NCBI RefSeq assembly: GCF_900099685.1
Contig: NZ_FNDW01000011.1
Location: forward strand, 62,001-126,000
From: Chryseobacterium taeanense
GTDB taxonomy: Bacteria > Bacteroidota > Bacteroidia > Flavobacteriales > Weeksellaceae
Length of the DNA: 64,000 bases
Direction: 5' to 3'
Shown: one piece after another, positions 26,374 to 34,893 of the stretch
How the letters are laid out: every line of letters begins with the position of its first letter
Position numbering within the stretch: the stretch's first letter is position 1
Made by a program: the position numbers and the translations under genes
The notes under the pieces: generated by a model
Databases searched by the model: none
The model's input: only the letters and a program-made list of their open reading frames with translations
Told to the model about the DNA's origin: nothing

Positions 26374-26979
26374 ATGATAGCGGTCATTACCGGAGACATT
26401 ATAAATTCACAACAGGCGGATACGGAAGTTTGGATCACCAGACTTAAAAATCTTCTCGAAAATTGGGGAAGCGCTCCCAACACATGGGAAATCTACAGAG
26501 GAGACGAATTTCAGTTCAAGTGTAATATCGACGATGTTTTCTGGCGTTTCTTAGCCATAAAATCATTAATCAAAAGCCAGGAAAATCTGGATGTACGAAT
26601 AGCCATCGGTATCGGCGAAGAAAATTTCTCTTCCGATAAGATTACAGAATCCAACGGAACCGCTTACGTTCACTCAGGAAGACTTCTTAACGATCTTAAA
26701 AATGACGGTCATACCGTCTCTATAAAAACGTCCAATGTCTCTGTCGACAGAGATCTCAATATTTTACTCAAATGGTCATCTAAAGATTTCGATAACTGGA
26801 CGATGGCGACTGCCGAAATCATCCACGAAATGATTATGAATAAAGAGATCACGCAGGAAGATCTTGCGAAGAAATTTGCCATCTCACAGTCTTCTGTAAG
26901 CCAGAGACTGAAACGCGCTAACTACGAGCTGATCGTAGAGACCAATCAATATTTCAGAAAGAAAATTTCAGAACTCTAA
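26374..26979 (+). CDS. SatD family protein
   Basis: A 201-residue protein of the SatD family. The N-terminal part (MIAVITGDIINSQQ, then WEIYRGDEFQFK and IAIGIGEE) has the look of a nucleotidyl-cyclase-like fold. Residues 160-195 form a helix-turn-helix (TQEDLAKKFAISQSSVSQRL). The biochemical role is unknown. It is written in one unit with the DUF3307 membrane protein, whose ATG begins 3 bp after its stop codon; this pairing recurs in many bacteria. The ATG at 26374 is chosen over the open frame 11 codons upstream because the promoter box ends at 26369. Confidence 0.85.
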   Translation: MIAVITGDIINSQQADTEVWITRLKNLLENWGSAPNTWEIYRGDEFQFKCNIDDVFWRFLAIKSLIKSQENLDVRIAIGIGEENFSSDKITESNGTAYVHSGRLLNDLKNDGHTVSIKTSNVSVDRDLNILLKWSSKDFDNWTMATAEIIHEMIMNKEITQEDLAKKFAISQSSVSQRLKRANYELIVETNQYFRKKISEL

Positions 26980-26981
26980 GC

Positions 26982-27677
26982 ATGATTTTTACTAAACTCA
27001 TATTGGCACATCTACTCGGAGATTTTATTCTTCAGCCAAATTCATGGGTTGCAGATAAAGAGAATAAAAAACTTAAAAGTATTTATCTGTACTTTCATGT
27101 AATTATTCACACAGCATTAAGCCTGATATTTCTATGGGATATTCAGCTTTGGTGGATTGCCGCTTTGGTTGGCCTTTCACATTTTGTCATTGATGCTGCA
27201 AAACTTAGTTTCCAAACGATAAAAGACCAAAAAATATGGTTCTTTGCAGATCAGGCGCTTCATATTCTGGTAATCGCTGGAATATCTTTTTATTATAAAG
27301 AATTCAACTTTGATTTTCTGAAGGATTATACTCATTTAAAAATAATAGGAGCAGCTTTGTTTTTAACAACGCCGGCTTCTGTGATGATAAGAATATTACT
27401 GTCTTCATGGACACCGGCTCCTGAAGTAGCAGGAAATATTCAGACCGAATCTTTATCAAATGCAGGAAAGTATATAGGAATTCTGGAACGCTTGCTGGTA
27501 TTTACCTTTATTATGGTAGATCATTGGGAAGGCGTAGGTTTTATGGTAGCGGCAAAATCGGTATTCAGATTCAGCGATCTTGCACAGGCTAAGCAAAGAA
27601 AGCTTACAGAGTATGTCCTTATTGGTACTCTCCTCAGCTTCGGAATGGCAGTTTTAACGGGAATAGTAATCAAATAA
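26982..27677 (+). CDS. DUF3307 domain-containing membrane protein
   Basis: A 231-residue membrane protein with six or so membrane segments. The N-terminal DUF3307 core is clear: LILAHLLGDFILQPNSWVAD, then FHVIIHTALSLI and ALVGLSHFVIDAAKL. The conserved His and Asp residues in the helices hint at metal or substrate handling, but no function is established. It starts 3 bp after the SatD-like gene and belongs to the same operon, which suggests that the two proteins act together. The end of the gene is 30 bp before purC. Confidence 0.85.
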   Translation: MIFTKLILAHLLGDFILQPNSWVADKENKKLKSIYLYFHVIIHTALSLIFLWDIQLWWIAALVGLSHFVIDAAKLSFQTIKDQKIWFFADQALHILVIAGISFYYKEFNFDFLKDYTHLKIIGAALFLTTPASVMIRILLSSWTPAPEVAGNIQTESLSNAGKYIGILERLLVFTFIMVDHWEGVGFMVAAKSVFRFSDLAQAKQRKLTEYVLIGTLLSFGMAVLTGIVIK

Positions 27678-27707
27678 ATATAAATCTAATAAAAGACAAT
27701 TTTAGCA

Positions 27708-28427
27708 ATGGAAAAGAAAGAAATGTTGTACGAAGGTAAGGCAAAACAGGTATTTGCAACCGACAATCCTGATGAGGTAATCGTGCGTTTCAAAGACGAT
27801 GCTACTGCATTTAATGCTCAGAAAAGAGGATCTGTAGATCTTAAAGGAGAAATGAACAACGCAATCACGACTCTTATTTTTGAATATTTAAATGAAAAAG
27901 GGATTAAAACTCATTTCATTAAACAATTAAACGAAAGAGAGCAATTGGTAAGAAAAGTATCAATCATTCCTTTGGAAATGGTGGTAAGAAACTATTCTGC
28001 CGGAAGCATGGCTCAGAGATTAGGAGTAGAAGAAGGAATCAAATCTCCGGTTACCATCTTCGATATCTGCTATAAGAAAGATGAGTTGGGAGATCCGCTT
28101 ATCAACGATCACCATGCAGTTTTCTTAGGTGCAGCTACATATGAAGAGCTTGATGAAATGTATGAGCTGACTTCAGACATCAACGAAATCCTGATTGATC
28201 TTTTCGACAAAATGAATATCATCTTGGTTGATTTTAAAATAGAATTAGGAAAAACTTCAGACGGCGAAATCATCTTAGCAGATGAGATCTCTCCGGACAC
28301 TTGCAGACTTTGGGACAAAGATACGATGAAGAAGCTTGACAAAGACAGATTCAGAAGAGATCTTGGCGAAGTTACTGAAGCGTACGTTGAAATCTACAAC
28401 AGATTGAAACAAGCTTTAGGTAAATAA
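27708..28427 (+). CDS. purC: Phosphoribosylaminoimidazole-succinocarboxamide synthase (SAICAR synthetase)
   Basis: A 239-residue enzyme of the normal PurC length. It joins CAIR with aspartate using ATP in de novo purine synthesis. The N-terminal [20 protein letters not shown], the central [19 protein letters not shown] and the C-terminal [20 protein letters not shown] are all diagnostic. The next purine gene, purF, is 461 bp downstream; between them sits a four-helix-bundle gene inside an inverted repeat, so an original purC-purF pair seems to have been interrupted. Confidence 0.97.
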   Translation: MEKKEMLYEGKAKQVFATDNPDEVIVRFKDDATAFNAQKRGSVDLKGEMNNAITTLIFEYLNEKGIKTHFIKQLNEREQLVRKVSIIPLEMVVRNYSAGSMAQRLGVEEGIKSPVTIFDICYKKDELGDPLINDHHAVFLGAATYEELDEMYELTSDINEILIDLFDKMNIILVDFKIELGKTSDGEIILADEISPDTCRLWDKDTMKKLDKDRFRRDLGEVTEAYVEIYNRLKQALGK

Positions 28428-28438
28428 ATTCTGAGAGG

Positions 28439-28872
28439 TTAGAAGTTAGATATTAGAATCTAGTATGAAATCGCATCGGATAGAAGATCTTAAAGTATGG
28501 AGGAAATCGATGACTTTAGTAAAAGAAGTTTATCTGGTTACCGCTGATTTACCAAATGAAGAAAAATTTGGTTTACTATCTCAAATTAGAAGATGTGCTG
28601 TTTCAATACCTTCCAATATTGCAGAAGGAGCAGGAAGAAATAGTAAGAATGAATTTTATCAATTTCTTGGGATTGCGTTTGGATCAACTTATGAGTTACA
28701 AACACAATTACAATTATTAATAGATTTAAACTTTATTTCTGAAACTAAAATAATTCTTTTAAAAGAGCTTTTAGCTGAGATACAGAAAATAATTTACTCA
28801 TTAAAGACAAGTTTAAAATTATAATTGAAGTTAACTTAGACTAATTTCTAACATCTAATATCTAACTTCTAA
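28439..28872. repeat. Perfect 19-bp inverted repeat bracketing a four-helix-bundle gene
   Basis: TTAGAAGTTAGATATTAGA at 28439-28457 is exactly complementary to 28854-28872. The left arm ends 7 bp before the ATG at 28465, and the right arm begins 30 bp after the stop codon. The arms consist of short repeated words (TTAGA, TCTAA). Together with the gene they form a cassette inserted between purC and purF. Confidence 0.85.
28465..28824 (+). CDS. Four-helix-bundle protein (S23 / 23S rRNA IVS-encoded family), copy A
   Basis: A 119-residue small helical protein of the S23 family, first known from open frames in 23S rRNA intervening sequences. The family motif SQIRRCAVSIPSNIAEGAGR is present after an N-terminal DLKVWRKSMTLVKEVY helix; the last helix is amphipathic. 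These proteins form pentameric four-helix bundles and are related to the Avd accessory protein of diversity-generating retroelements, but their cellular job is unknown. This copy sits between purC and purF and is tightly flanked by a perfect 19-bp inverted repeat. It differs clearly in sequence from the two other copies in the window. Confidence 0.88.
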   Translation: MKSHRIEDLKVWRKSMTLVKEVYLVTADLPNEEKFGLLSQIRRCAVSIPSNIAEGAGRNSKNEFYQFLGIAFGSTYELQTQLQLLIDLNFISETKIILLKELLAEIQKIIYSLKTSLKL

Positions 28873-28888
28873 TTTAGAAAAAATAGAA

Positions 28889-30388
28889 ATGAAAAGTTTA
28901 GACATTCATAAAAGTGAATATTTAAAACAGTTTGAAACACAGACCTACGGAAGAAATCTTTTCAGAACGCAGGAAGAAGAAAGACTGGATGCTCCGAATG
29001 AGGAGTGCGGCATCTTCGGAATGTATTCTGATAACGATCTTGATACGTTTTCACTTTCACAGTTCGGGCTTTTTGCGTTACAGCACAGAGGTCAGGAAGC
29101 ATGTGGTATTTCTGTTTTGAAGAACGGGAAAATCACCAATATGAAAGATGAAGGTCTTGTTTTGGATGTTTATAAAGAGATCCCGGATCCTGAAACTTTT
29201 ATGGGAAACTCCGCAATCGGACATACCCGATATACAACTGCAGGAGACAAAAAAAAATACAACTTCCAGCCGTTCTTTGCAAAGAATGAATACGATCAGA
29301 TTATTCTTTCGATAGCGCACAACGGTAACCTTACCAATGCAAAAGAGCTGAAGGCGGAACTGGAAGCAGAAGGTGTGGTTTTCAGAGCAACATCTGATTC
29401 TGAGGTTATTTTAAGACTGATTCAGAAAAACCTTGACTTAGGACTTCGAGGAGCTATCAAAATGACCATGGAAAAGATCGAGGGAGCTTATTCGGTGGTG
29501 GGAATGACGAGAAACAAATTCTTTGCTTTCAGGGATTTTAACGGAATCAGACCTTTGGTTTTGGGAGCTATCGATGAAAAATCTTATGTTGTTGCATCAG
29601 AATCTGTAGCACTGGATGCAGTGGGGGCTCAGTATGTTCGCGACATTTTGCCGGGGGAAATCGTTTATACCAATGAAAACGAACCGGGAAAACTTCACTC
29701 ATACATGGCGGATGAGAAAAAAGGTAAACAGAGAATCTGCTCATTTGAATATATCTACTTTGCAAGACCTGACTCTTCACTTGAAAATATTAATGTTTAT
29801 GAGATCAGAGAAAAGTCAGGAGAAAAGATCTGGCAGCAGGCACCGGTAGAGGCCGATGTTGTTATTGGAGTTCCTGATTCGGGAGTTCCTGCGGCGATTG
29901 GTTTTGCAAAGGCTTCCGGAATACCTTTCCGACCTGTTTTAATCAAAAACAGATATATCGGAAGAAGTTTTATTGTTCCTACTCAGGAAATGAGAGAAAG
30001 AGTGGTAAACCTTAAATTAAACCCGATTATCTCTGAAATTAAAGATAAAAGAGTAGTTATCATTGACGATTCTATCGTTCGTGGAACGACTTCCAAGAGA
30101 TTGGTTAAGATCTTAAAAGATGCCGGCGTGAAAGAAATTCATTTCAGAAGTGTTTCTCCGCCAATCATTGCACCTTGTTATCTGGGAATTGATACTCCGT
30201 CAAAAGATGATCTTATTTCAGCAAATATGACAATACCTGAGCTCAGAAATTATCTTGGCGTAGATTCTCTGGAGTTTTTAAGTGTAGAAAATTTAAAAGA
30301 GATTTTAGGATCAGCCAATCACTGCTTTGGATGTTTTACAGAACAATATCCTGTAGGAAAAGGGGAAGAGGTAGAATTATTCAATTAA
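28889..30388 (+). CDS. purF: Amidophosphoribosyltransferase
   Basis: A 499-residue enzyme that makes phosphoribosylamine from PRPP and glutamine, the first committed step of purine synthesis. The glutaminase Cys40 (CGIFGMY) follows a propeptide of about 39 residues, as in the Bacillus type. Cysteines in QRICSFEY, IIAPCYLG and HCFGCF fit the 4Fe-4S ligands of that type. The PRPP loop is VVIIDDSIVRGTTSKRL. Its ATG follows the right arm of the four-helix-bundle cassette by 16 bp, and a long 16-bp-stem terminator ends it. Confidence 0.96.
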   Translation: MKSLDIHKSEYLKQFETQTYGRNLFRTQEEERLDAPNEECGIFGMYSDNDLDTFSLSQFGLFALQHRGQEACGISVLKNGKITNMKDEGLVLDVYKEIPDPETFMGNSAIGHTRYTTAGDKKKYNFQPFFAKNEYDQIILSIAHNGNLTNAKELKAELEAEGVVFRATSDSEVILRLIQKNLDLGLRGAIKMTMEKIEGAYSVVGMTRNKFFAFRDFNGIRPLVLGAIDEKSYVVASESVALDAVGAQYVRDILPGEIVYTNENEPGKLHSYMADEKKGKQRICSFEYIYFARPDSSLENINVYEIREKSGEKIWQQAPVEADVVIGVPDSGVPAAIGFAKASGIPFRPVLIKNRYIGRSFIVPTQEMRERVVNLKLNPIISEIKDKRVVIIDDSIVRGTTSKRLVKILKDAGVKEIHFRSVSPPIIAPCYLGIDTPSKDDLISANMTIPELRNYLGVDSLEFLSVENLKEILGSANHCFGCFTEQYPVGKGEEVELFN

Positions 30389-30408
30389 ACATCTTCGTTT
30401 ATATAAGT

Positions 30409-30446
30409 AAAAGGTCAGGTTTTATTATAAAACCTGACCTTTTTAT
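30409..30446 (+). terminator. Intrinsic terminator of purF
   Basis: Very strong stem of about 15-16 bp (AAAAGGTCAGGTTTTA and its complement) with a short loop and TTTTT. Confidence 0.9.
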
Positions 30447-30482
30447 TGAAATCAAAATTGTATTTTCTAAGATTTTGGATCA

Positions 30483-31187
30483 TTAAAATTTGTAGTAAAC
30501 ACCACCTTGAAATGTATTATTTCTGTTTTTATTTCCATCATTTTGAAGAGAAGTATTACCGTTGGTGTTGCTATCTTTTTTGTTAATATCTGTAAATCCT
30601 GCAACGTATCTTGCACTAACACCGAAGTTTGGAGTAATATCATATCCTAAACCAAGACCTACACCCATATTAAATCCTGAAAAATAATCTTTAACATCAC
30701 CGGATTCTGATGTAGTAGTAGTTGTAGATCCATTTACAATAGTTGTATTCGCATCTTTAGTTTTTGCACTTACCAAAAATCCAAATTCAGGACCTGCTTC
30801 TACATAAAATGCTGGGGTAGCTCTGAATTGAAGCATTAAAGGAATAGTCACATAATCCAAATTCAATGTAGCTGAACTTTTTGATGTGAAATTATTTCCT
30901 AAAACTGTACCACTAGAACTGCTAGTTACTTTTGATCCCATTTGGGAATACATTACCTCTGGCTGAACGCTGAACATTTCTGATAAAGGAATATTCGCAA
31001 AAACACCTCCGGCAAATCCTACTTTAGATTTAGCATCATCATATCCGTCTTTAGAAATTGATGATACATTTATTCCAGCCTTAATACCAAATTGTACCGG
31101 GCTTGCAGACATATTCGAGCTTGAAGTTGTTTGAGCAAATGCTAATGAACCAGCTGTAAGAGCTATTCCTAAAATTAACTTTTTCAT
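30483..31187 (-). CDS. Porin-family outer-membrane beta-barrel protein
   Basis: A 234-residue protein with a signal peptide (MKKLILGIALTAGSLAFAQ) and then an eight-stranded-type barrel domain of the outer-membrane protein beta-barrel family. Telling strands are VQFGIKAGINVSSIS, FAGGVFANIPLSEMFSVQPE, LDYVTIPLMLQFRATPAFYV and GVGLGLGYDITPNFGVSARY, and it ends in GGVYYKF with the C-terminal Phe used for barrel assembly. I start it at 31187; the longer frame adds 18 basic residues without a signal. The barrel itself is the only feature; no ligand is evident. Confidence 0.88.
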   Translation of the reverse strand: MKKLILGIALTAGSLAFAQTTSSSNMSASPVQFGIKAGINVSSISKDGYDDAKSKVGFAGGVFANIPLSEMFSVQPEVMYSQMGSKVTSSSSGTVLGNNFTSKSSATLNLDYVTIPLMLQFRATPAFYVEAGPEFGFLVSAKTKDANTTIVNGSTTTTTSESGDVKDYFSGFNMGVGLGLGYDITPNFGVSARYVAGFTDINKKDSNTNGNTSLQNDGNKNRNNTFQGGVYYKF

Positions 31188-31405
31188 AACTTTAATTTTT
31201 AATAATTTACTTTTTCTAATTTTAAATTTTACTACTGTCAATCAATTTGACGGGGAGTATCTTTCAAATTGCTTGCCAAAAAAATAAACAGTGATAAATA
31301 TCAGTATAGAATTAGTTACGAGTTATTATTGTTAAATAATTAAATTGTTGTTTTTGTGGTATTTGTAAAACGAATTAAACATTTGTTTAGAAATAATCTA
31401 AATTG

Positions 31406-31435
31406 AAAAATACACTAAAAATTAGGTGTATTTTT
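31406..31435 (-). terminator. Terminator downstream of aroB
   Basis: Ten-bp stem AAAAATACAC / GTGTATTTTT with a 10-nt loop, 25 bp after the aroB stop on the minus strand. Confidence 0.75.
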
Positions 31436-31459
31436 AGGTTGTTTTTTACTCAAAAACAT

Positions 31460-32506
31460 CTAAGCATCGTTCAGTTTTCTGTAAAATTCCAGAGAAGAAG
31501 TAATACTTTTCCTGTTACACTGATAATCAAATGTACACGATCCGATTTCTGAAATAAGTGAAAAATTGATCTTACTGTCTGTATTTTTTTTATCATTAAT
31601 TAACAGTTCGAATATTTCTTCATCTTTAAAATCACTGATGTCCAGATAAGGATAATATTTCTGAATATTTTCAATAATAATTTTGCAGGTCTCTTCAGAA
31701 ATCAGACCTTCTGAAAAAGAAAGATGCGTTTCGGTAATCATTCCCATAGCAACCGCTTCCCCGTGAAGAATAGGATTTCCCTGGCTTAAGCATAAGCTTT
31801 CAATTGCATGGCCGATCGTGTGTCCGAAGTTTAAAGTTTTGCGGATATTTTTTTCCTGAAAATCTTCCTGAACGACATTTTGCTTAATTTCCATGGACGT
31901 AGAAATATGAGGAATAACAGCTTCAAAATCAAGTTTAGAAATATGAATAAGATTTTCCCAGTGTTTTTCATCTGCAATTAAACCGTGTTTCAGCATTTCT
32001 GCAAAACCGCTTCTCAATTCTTTATAAGGTAAGGTTTCCAGGAATTTTGGATATACAAAAATTTGCTCAGGGAAAGTAAATGTTCCCACCATATTTTTAT
32101 AATGCATCAGATCGATCCCTGTTTTACCACCGATGGAAGCATCACACATTGACAAAAGAGTAGTAGGGATATTAATGAACGGAATACCTCTTTTATAGGT
32201 AGAAGCTACAAAACCTCCCATATCCGTAATCACACCACCACCGAGATTAATCACCAAAGCTTTACGGTCTGCCTGCATTTCTGTAAGAATTTCCCAAAGC
32301 TGATTGGCCGTCTGAATATTTTTCATTTCTTCACCAGGCTCGATCTCAAGAATCTCAAAAGCCAGATCTGTTTCCAGATTTCCTAACAGCACAGGAAGGC
32401 AATATTCATGCGTATTTTCATCAACCAGAATAAAGATCTTGCTGAAAGATTTTGAATGTAAAAAATCGTTTAACTGAGAAAAATTATCATTTAATACTGT
32501 TATCAT
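31460..32506 (-). CDS. aroB: 3-dehydroquinate synthase
   Basis: A 348-residue NAD- and metal-dependent enzyme that converts DAHP to 3-dehydroquinate, the second step of the shikimate pathway. The NAD-binding NLGGGVITDMGGFVASTYKR, the IPTTLLSMCDASIGGKTGID segment, and the metal-binding NFGHTIGHAIE and HGEAVAMGM motifs are intact. It is transcribed alone on the minus strand, divergent from the pseudouridine synthase gene, with a terminator about 25 bp past its stop. Confidence 0.96.
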   Translation of the reverse strand: MITVLNDNFSQLNDFLHSKSFSKIFILVDENTHEYCLPVLLGNLETDLAFEILEIEPGEEMKNIQTANQLWEILTEMQADRKALVINLGGGVITDMGGFVASTYKRGIPFINIPTTLLSMCDASIGGKTGIDLMHYKNMVGTFTFPEQIFVYPKFLETLPYKELRSGFAEMLKHGLIADEKHWENLIHISKLDFEAVIPHISTSMEIKQNVVQEDFQEKNIRKTLNFGHTIGHAIESLCLSQGNPILHGEAVAMGMITETHLSFSEGLISEETCKIIIENIQKYYPYLDISDFKDEEIFELLINDKKNTDSKINFSLISEIGSCTFDYQCNRKSITSSLEFYRKLNDA

Positions 32507-32586
32507 TTTCGGGTTTTCTGTTTAGTTTACATAAGACTATATTGCAAAGTTATGATTCTTAATTTTTAACTCGTTACTAAATATAC

Positions 32587-32594
32587 TATCTTTG
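32587..32594 (+). promoter_or_regulatory. -7 box TATCTTTG
   Basis: Exact TAnnTTTG match 14 bp before the ATG of the pseudouridine synthase gene. Confidence 0.55.
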
Positions 32595-32608
32595 CATAAA
32601 TTTTTAGA

Positions 32609-33757
32609 ATGAGCAGAGATAATAATAATTCAGAACGACCAAAGAGACCAAGAATTTCAACCAAGAAAAATTCTGATAATTCTCGTGCTTCCAGATCTGA
32701 AAATTCTTCAGAATCAAAACCATTTAAAAGGTCTTTCCCAAAAGCAGGAGAGAGAAATTCAGACTCGAGGAGAAGTGGTGATACCAGTTATCAGGCTCGA
32801 ATGGACAAAAAATACGGAAAAACCGAACAGGAACCCTTTATAACCAGTGCCGGAGAAGGGAAAAAAACTTTCGGTAAATCTGCTCCGAAAAGAGGAGGGA
32901 GCAGACCCAATACTTTTGACACGAGAGATAAATACGAAAGAGGCAGCCTGAAATACGGGAAAAGACCGGGAACAGAAAGCCGGGAAGATAAAAATAAATC
33001 TTTTGTACAGAAAAGGAGATTAAATAAAATTGAAAAGGATGTACACAAAGATACGATTCGTCTGAATAAATATATCGCCAATTCAGGAATCTGCAGCCGA
33101 AGAGAAGCTGATGAACTCATTACCCAAGGGTTGGTTGAGGTAAACGGAAAAGTGGTGACCGAAATGGGATATCAGGTTCAGAAAACTGATAAAGTTGTTT
33201 TTGACGGACAGAGTATTACTCCCGAAAAACCTGTTTATGTTCTTTTGAATAAACCTAAAGGATATATTTCTACCACCAAAGATGATAAAGCAAGAAAGAC
33301 AGTGATGGATCTTGTGGCAAATGCTTCGCCTTATCGTTTATTCCCTGTAGGAAGACTTGATCGTTCTACAACCGGAGTTATCCTTTTAACGAACGACGGA
33401 CATATGACGAAGAAGCTTACCCATCCGTCATTTGATGCGAAGAAAATTTATCATGTAACGTTAGATAAAAAACTCACACACGAAGACATGAAGCTTATTG
33501 CTGAAGGAATTCGTCTGGATGAAGGCGTTGCTGTCGTAGACCAGATTTCTTTTATTGAAGGAAAACCTAAAAATGAAGTGGGAATAGAAATTCATATTGG
33601 CTGGAACCGCGTAATCAGAAGAATTTTCCAGAGATTAGGATACGAAGTGGAAGCGCTTGACAGAGTAATGTTTGCAGGACTTACGAAGAAAAATATCAAA
33701 AGAGGACACTGGAGAATCCTTACGGAACAGGAAGTCAACAATCTTAAAATGCTTTAA
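32609..33757 (+). CDS. RsuA/RluB-type pseudouridine synthase with basic N-terminal extension
   Basis: A 382-residue rRNA modification enzyme. Residues 1-140 are an unusually long, Arg/Lys/Ser-rich, probably disordered extension, as seen in many Bacteroidota homologues. An S4 RNA-binding domain follows (IRLNKYIANSGICSRREADE), then the pseudouridine synthase domain with the catalytic Asp in GRLDRSTTGVILLTNDG and the motif KIYHVTLDKKLT. The RsuA/RluB/E/F type fits best, and 23S rRNA is the likely target. It is monocistronic, with a terminator about 25 bp downstream. Confidence 0.92.
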   Translation: MSRDNNNSERPKRPRISTKKNSDNSRASRSENSSESKPFKRSFPKAGERNSDSRRSGDTSYQARMDKKYGKTEQEPFITSAGEGKKTFGKSAPKRGGSRPNTFDTRDKYERGSLKYGKRPGTESREDKNKSFVQKRRLNKIEKDVHKDTIRLNKYIANSGICSRREADELITQGLVEVNGKVVTEMGYQVQKTDKVVFDGQSITPEKPVYVLLNKPKGYISTTKDDKARKTVMDLVANASPYRLFPVGRLDRSTTGVILLTNDGHMTKKLTHPSFDAKKIYHVTLDKKLTHEDMKLIAEGIRLDEGVAVVDQISFIEGKPKNEVGIEIHIGWNRVIRRIFQRLGYEVEALDRVMFAGLTKKNIKRGHWRILTEQEVNNLKML

Positions 33758-33780
33758 TCATAAGTATTTACAAATAATCA

Positions 33781-33807
33781 AGACGCTGAAACCGGCGTCT
33801 TTTTTTG
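33781..33807 (+). terminator. Terminator of the pseudouridine synthase gene
   Basis: Stem AGACGC / GCGTCT with a short loop and seven T. Confidence 0.8.
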
Positions 33808-33954
33808 TGTCTTAAGATCAAGTTTTAAATGGTTTTATTTTTATTTCATTTAATCTTTAATCGTAAAATTGAATTTGCTTAATTTTTATTATTAAAACTG
33901 ATTTTTTCCGAGCATTATCCTCAAAAATCAATGTTAAAATTATGTGTAATTCCG

Positions 33955-33962
33955 TATCTTTG
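33955..33962 (+). promoter_or_regulatory. -7 box TATCTTTG of menB
   Basis: Exact TAnnTTTG match 18 bp before the menB ATG at 33981. Confidence 0.55.
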
Positions 33963-33980
33963 GGAAAAATTTTTACAACA

Positions 33981-34817
33981 ATGATCGAGTGGAAAACCGC
34001 CAAAGAATACGAAGATATTACCTATAAAAAATGTAATGGTGTCGCGAGAATCGCTTTCAACAGACCGGAAGTTCGTAACGCTTTCAGACCCAAAACTACC
34101 TCAGAATTATACGATGCTTTTTATGATGCCTATGAAGATCCTTCGATAGGTGTTGTTCTGCTTTCTGGAGAAGGACCAAGCCCGAAAGACGGAGGCTGGG
34201 CTTTCTGCAGTGGAGGCGATCAAAAAGCAAGGGGACACCAGGGATATGTAGGAGAAGATGGCAGACACCGTCTGAATATTCTGGAAGTTCAGCGACTGAT
34301 CCGTTTTATGCCGAAAGTTGTGATTGCAGTGGTGCCAGGATGGGCTGTTGGCGGAGGACACTCTTTACACGTAGTTTGTGATTTAACATTAGCGAGTGAA
34401 GAACATGCTATTTTCAAACAAACGGATGCCGATGTGACGAGTTTTGATGGCGGTTACGGTTCTGCCTATTTGGCAAAAATGGTTGGACAGAAAAAAGCCC
34501 GTGAGATTTTCTTTTTGGGAAGAAATTATTCTGCTCAGGAGGCTTTCGAAATGGGAATGGTAAACAAAGTTGTTCCTCACGCTGAGCTGGAAGATACGGC
34601 TTATGAATGGGCGCAGGAAATTTTAGCTAAATCACCAACGTCTATCAGAATGTTGAAATTCGCCATGAACCTTACTGACGACGGAATGGTAGGACAGCAG
34701 GTTTTCGCAGGGGAAGCTACACGTCTCGCTTACATGACGGAAGAAGCTCAGGAAGGAAGAAATGCATTCCTCGAAAAAAGAAAACCGGACTTCGGAGAAA
34801 ATCAATGGATATCGTAA
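33981..34817 (+). CDS. menB: 1,4-dihydroxy-2-naphthoyl-CoA synthase
   Basis: A 278-residue crotonase-fold enzyme that closes the second ring of the naphthoquinone in menaquinone synthesis. The oxyanion loop FCSGGDQKARGHQGYVGEDG is diagnostic for MenB, as are VVPGWAVGGGHSLHVVCDL and TDADVTSFDGGYGSAYLAK with the substrate-binding Tyr and Ser. I start it at 33981 because the TATCTTTG box at 33955-33962 would otherwise lie inside the gene. menA follows 76 bp later, so the two form a menaquinone unit separated by an inverted-repeat hairpin. Confidence 0.95.
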   Translation: MIEWKTAKEYEDITYKKCNGVARIAFNRPEVRNAFRPKTTSELYDAFYDAYEDPSIGVVLLSGEGPSPKDGGWAFCSGGDQKARGHQGYVGEDGRHRLNILEVQRLIRFMPKVVIAVVPGWAVGGGHSLHVVCDLTLASEEHAIFKQTDADVTSFDGGYGSAYLAKMVGQKKAREIFFLGRNYSAQEAFEMGMVNKVVPHAELEDTAYEWAQEILAKSPTSIRMLKFAMNLTDDGMVGQQVFAGEATRLAYMTEEAQEGRNAFLEKRKPDFGENQWIS

Positions 34818-34826
34818 ATGTTGACG

Positions 34827-34888
34827 GTTTATAGTTGTTAGTTGATGGATTTTTCGCTAACAACCATAAACAATCAACCATCAACTAA
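34827..34888. repeat. Gene-free inverted-repeat hairpin between menB and menA
   Basis: TTAGTTGATGG at 34838-34848 pairs perfectly with CCATCAACTAA at 34878-34888, and GTTTATAGTTGTTAG at 34827-34841 pairs with 34857-34871 at 14 of 15 bases. The same words are repeated. It has no T run for termination and no gene in the loop. Confidence 0.75.
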
Positions 34889-34893
34889 ATATT

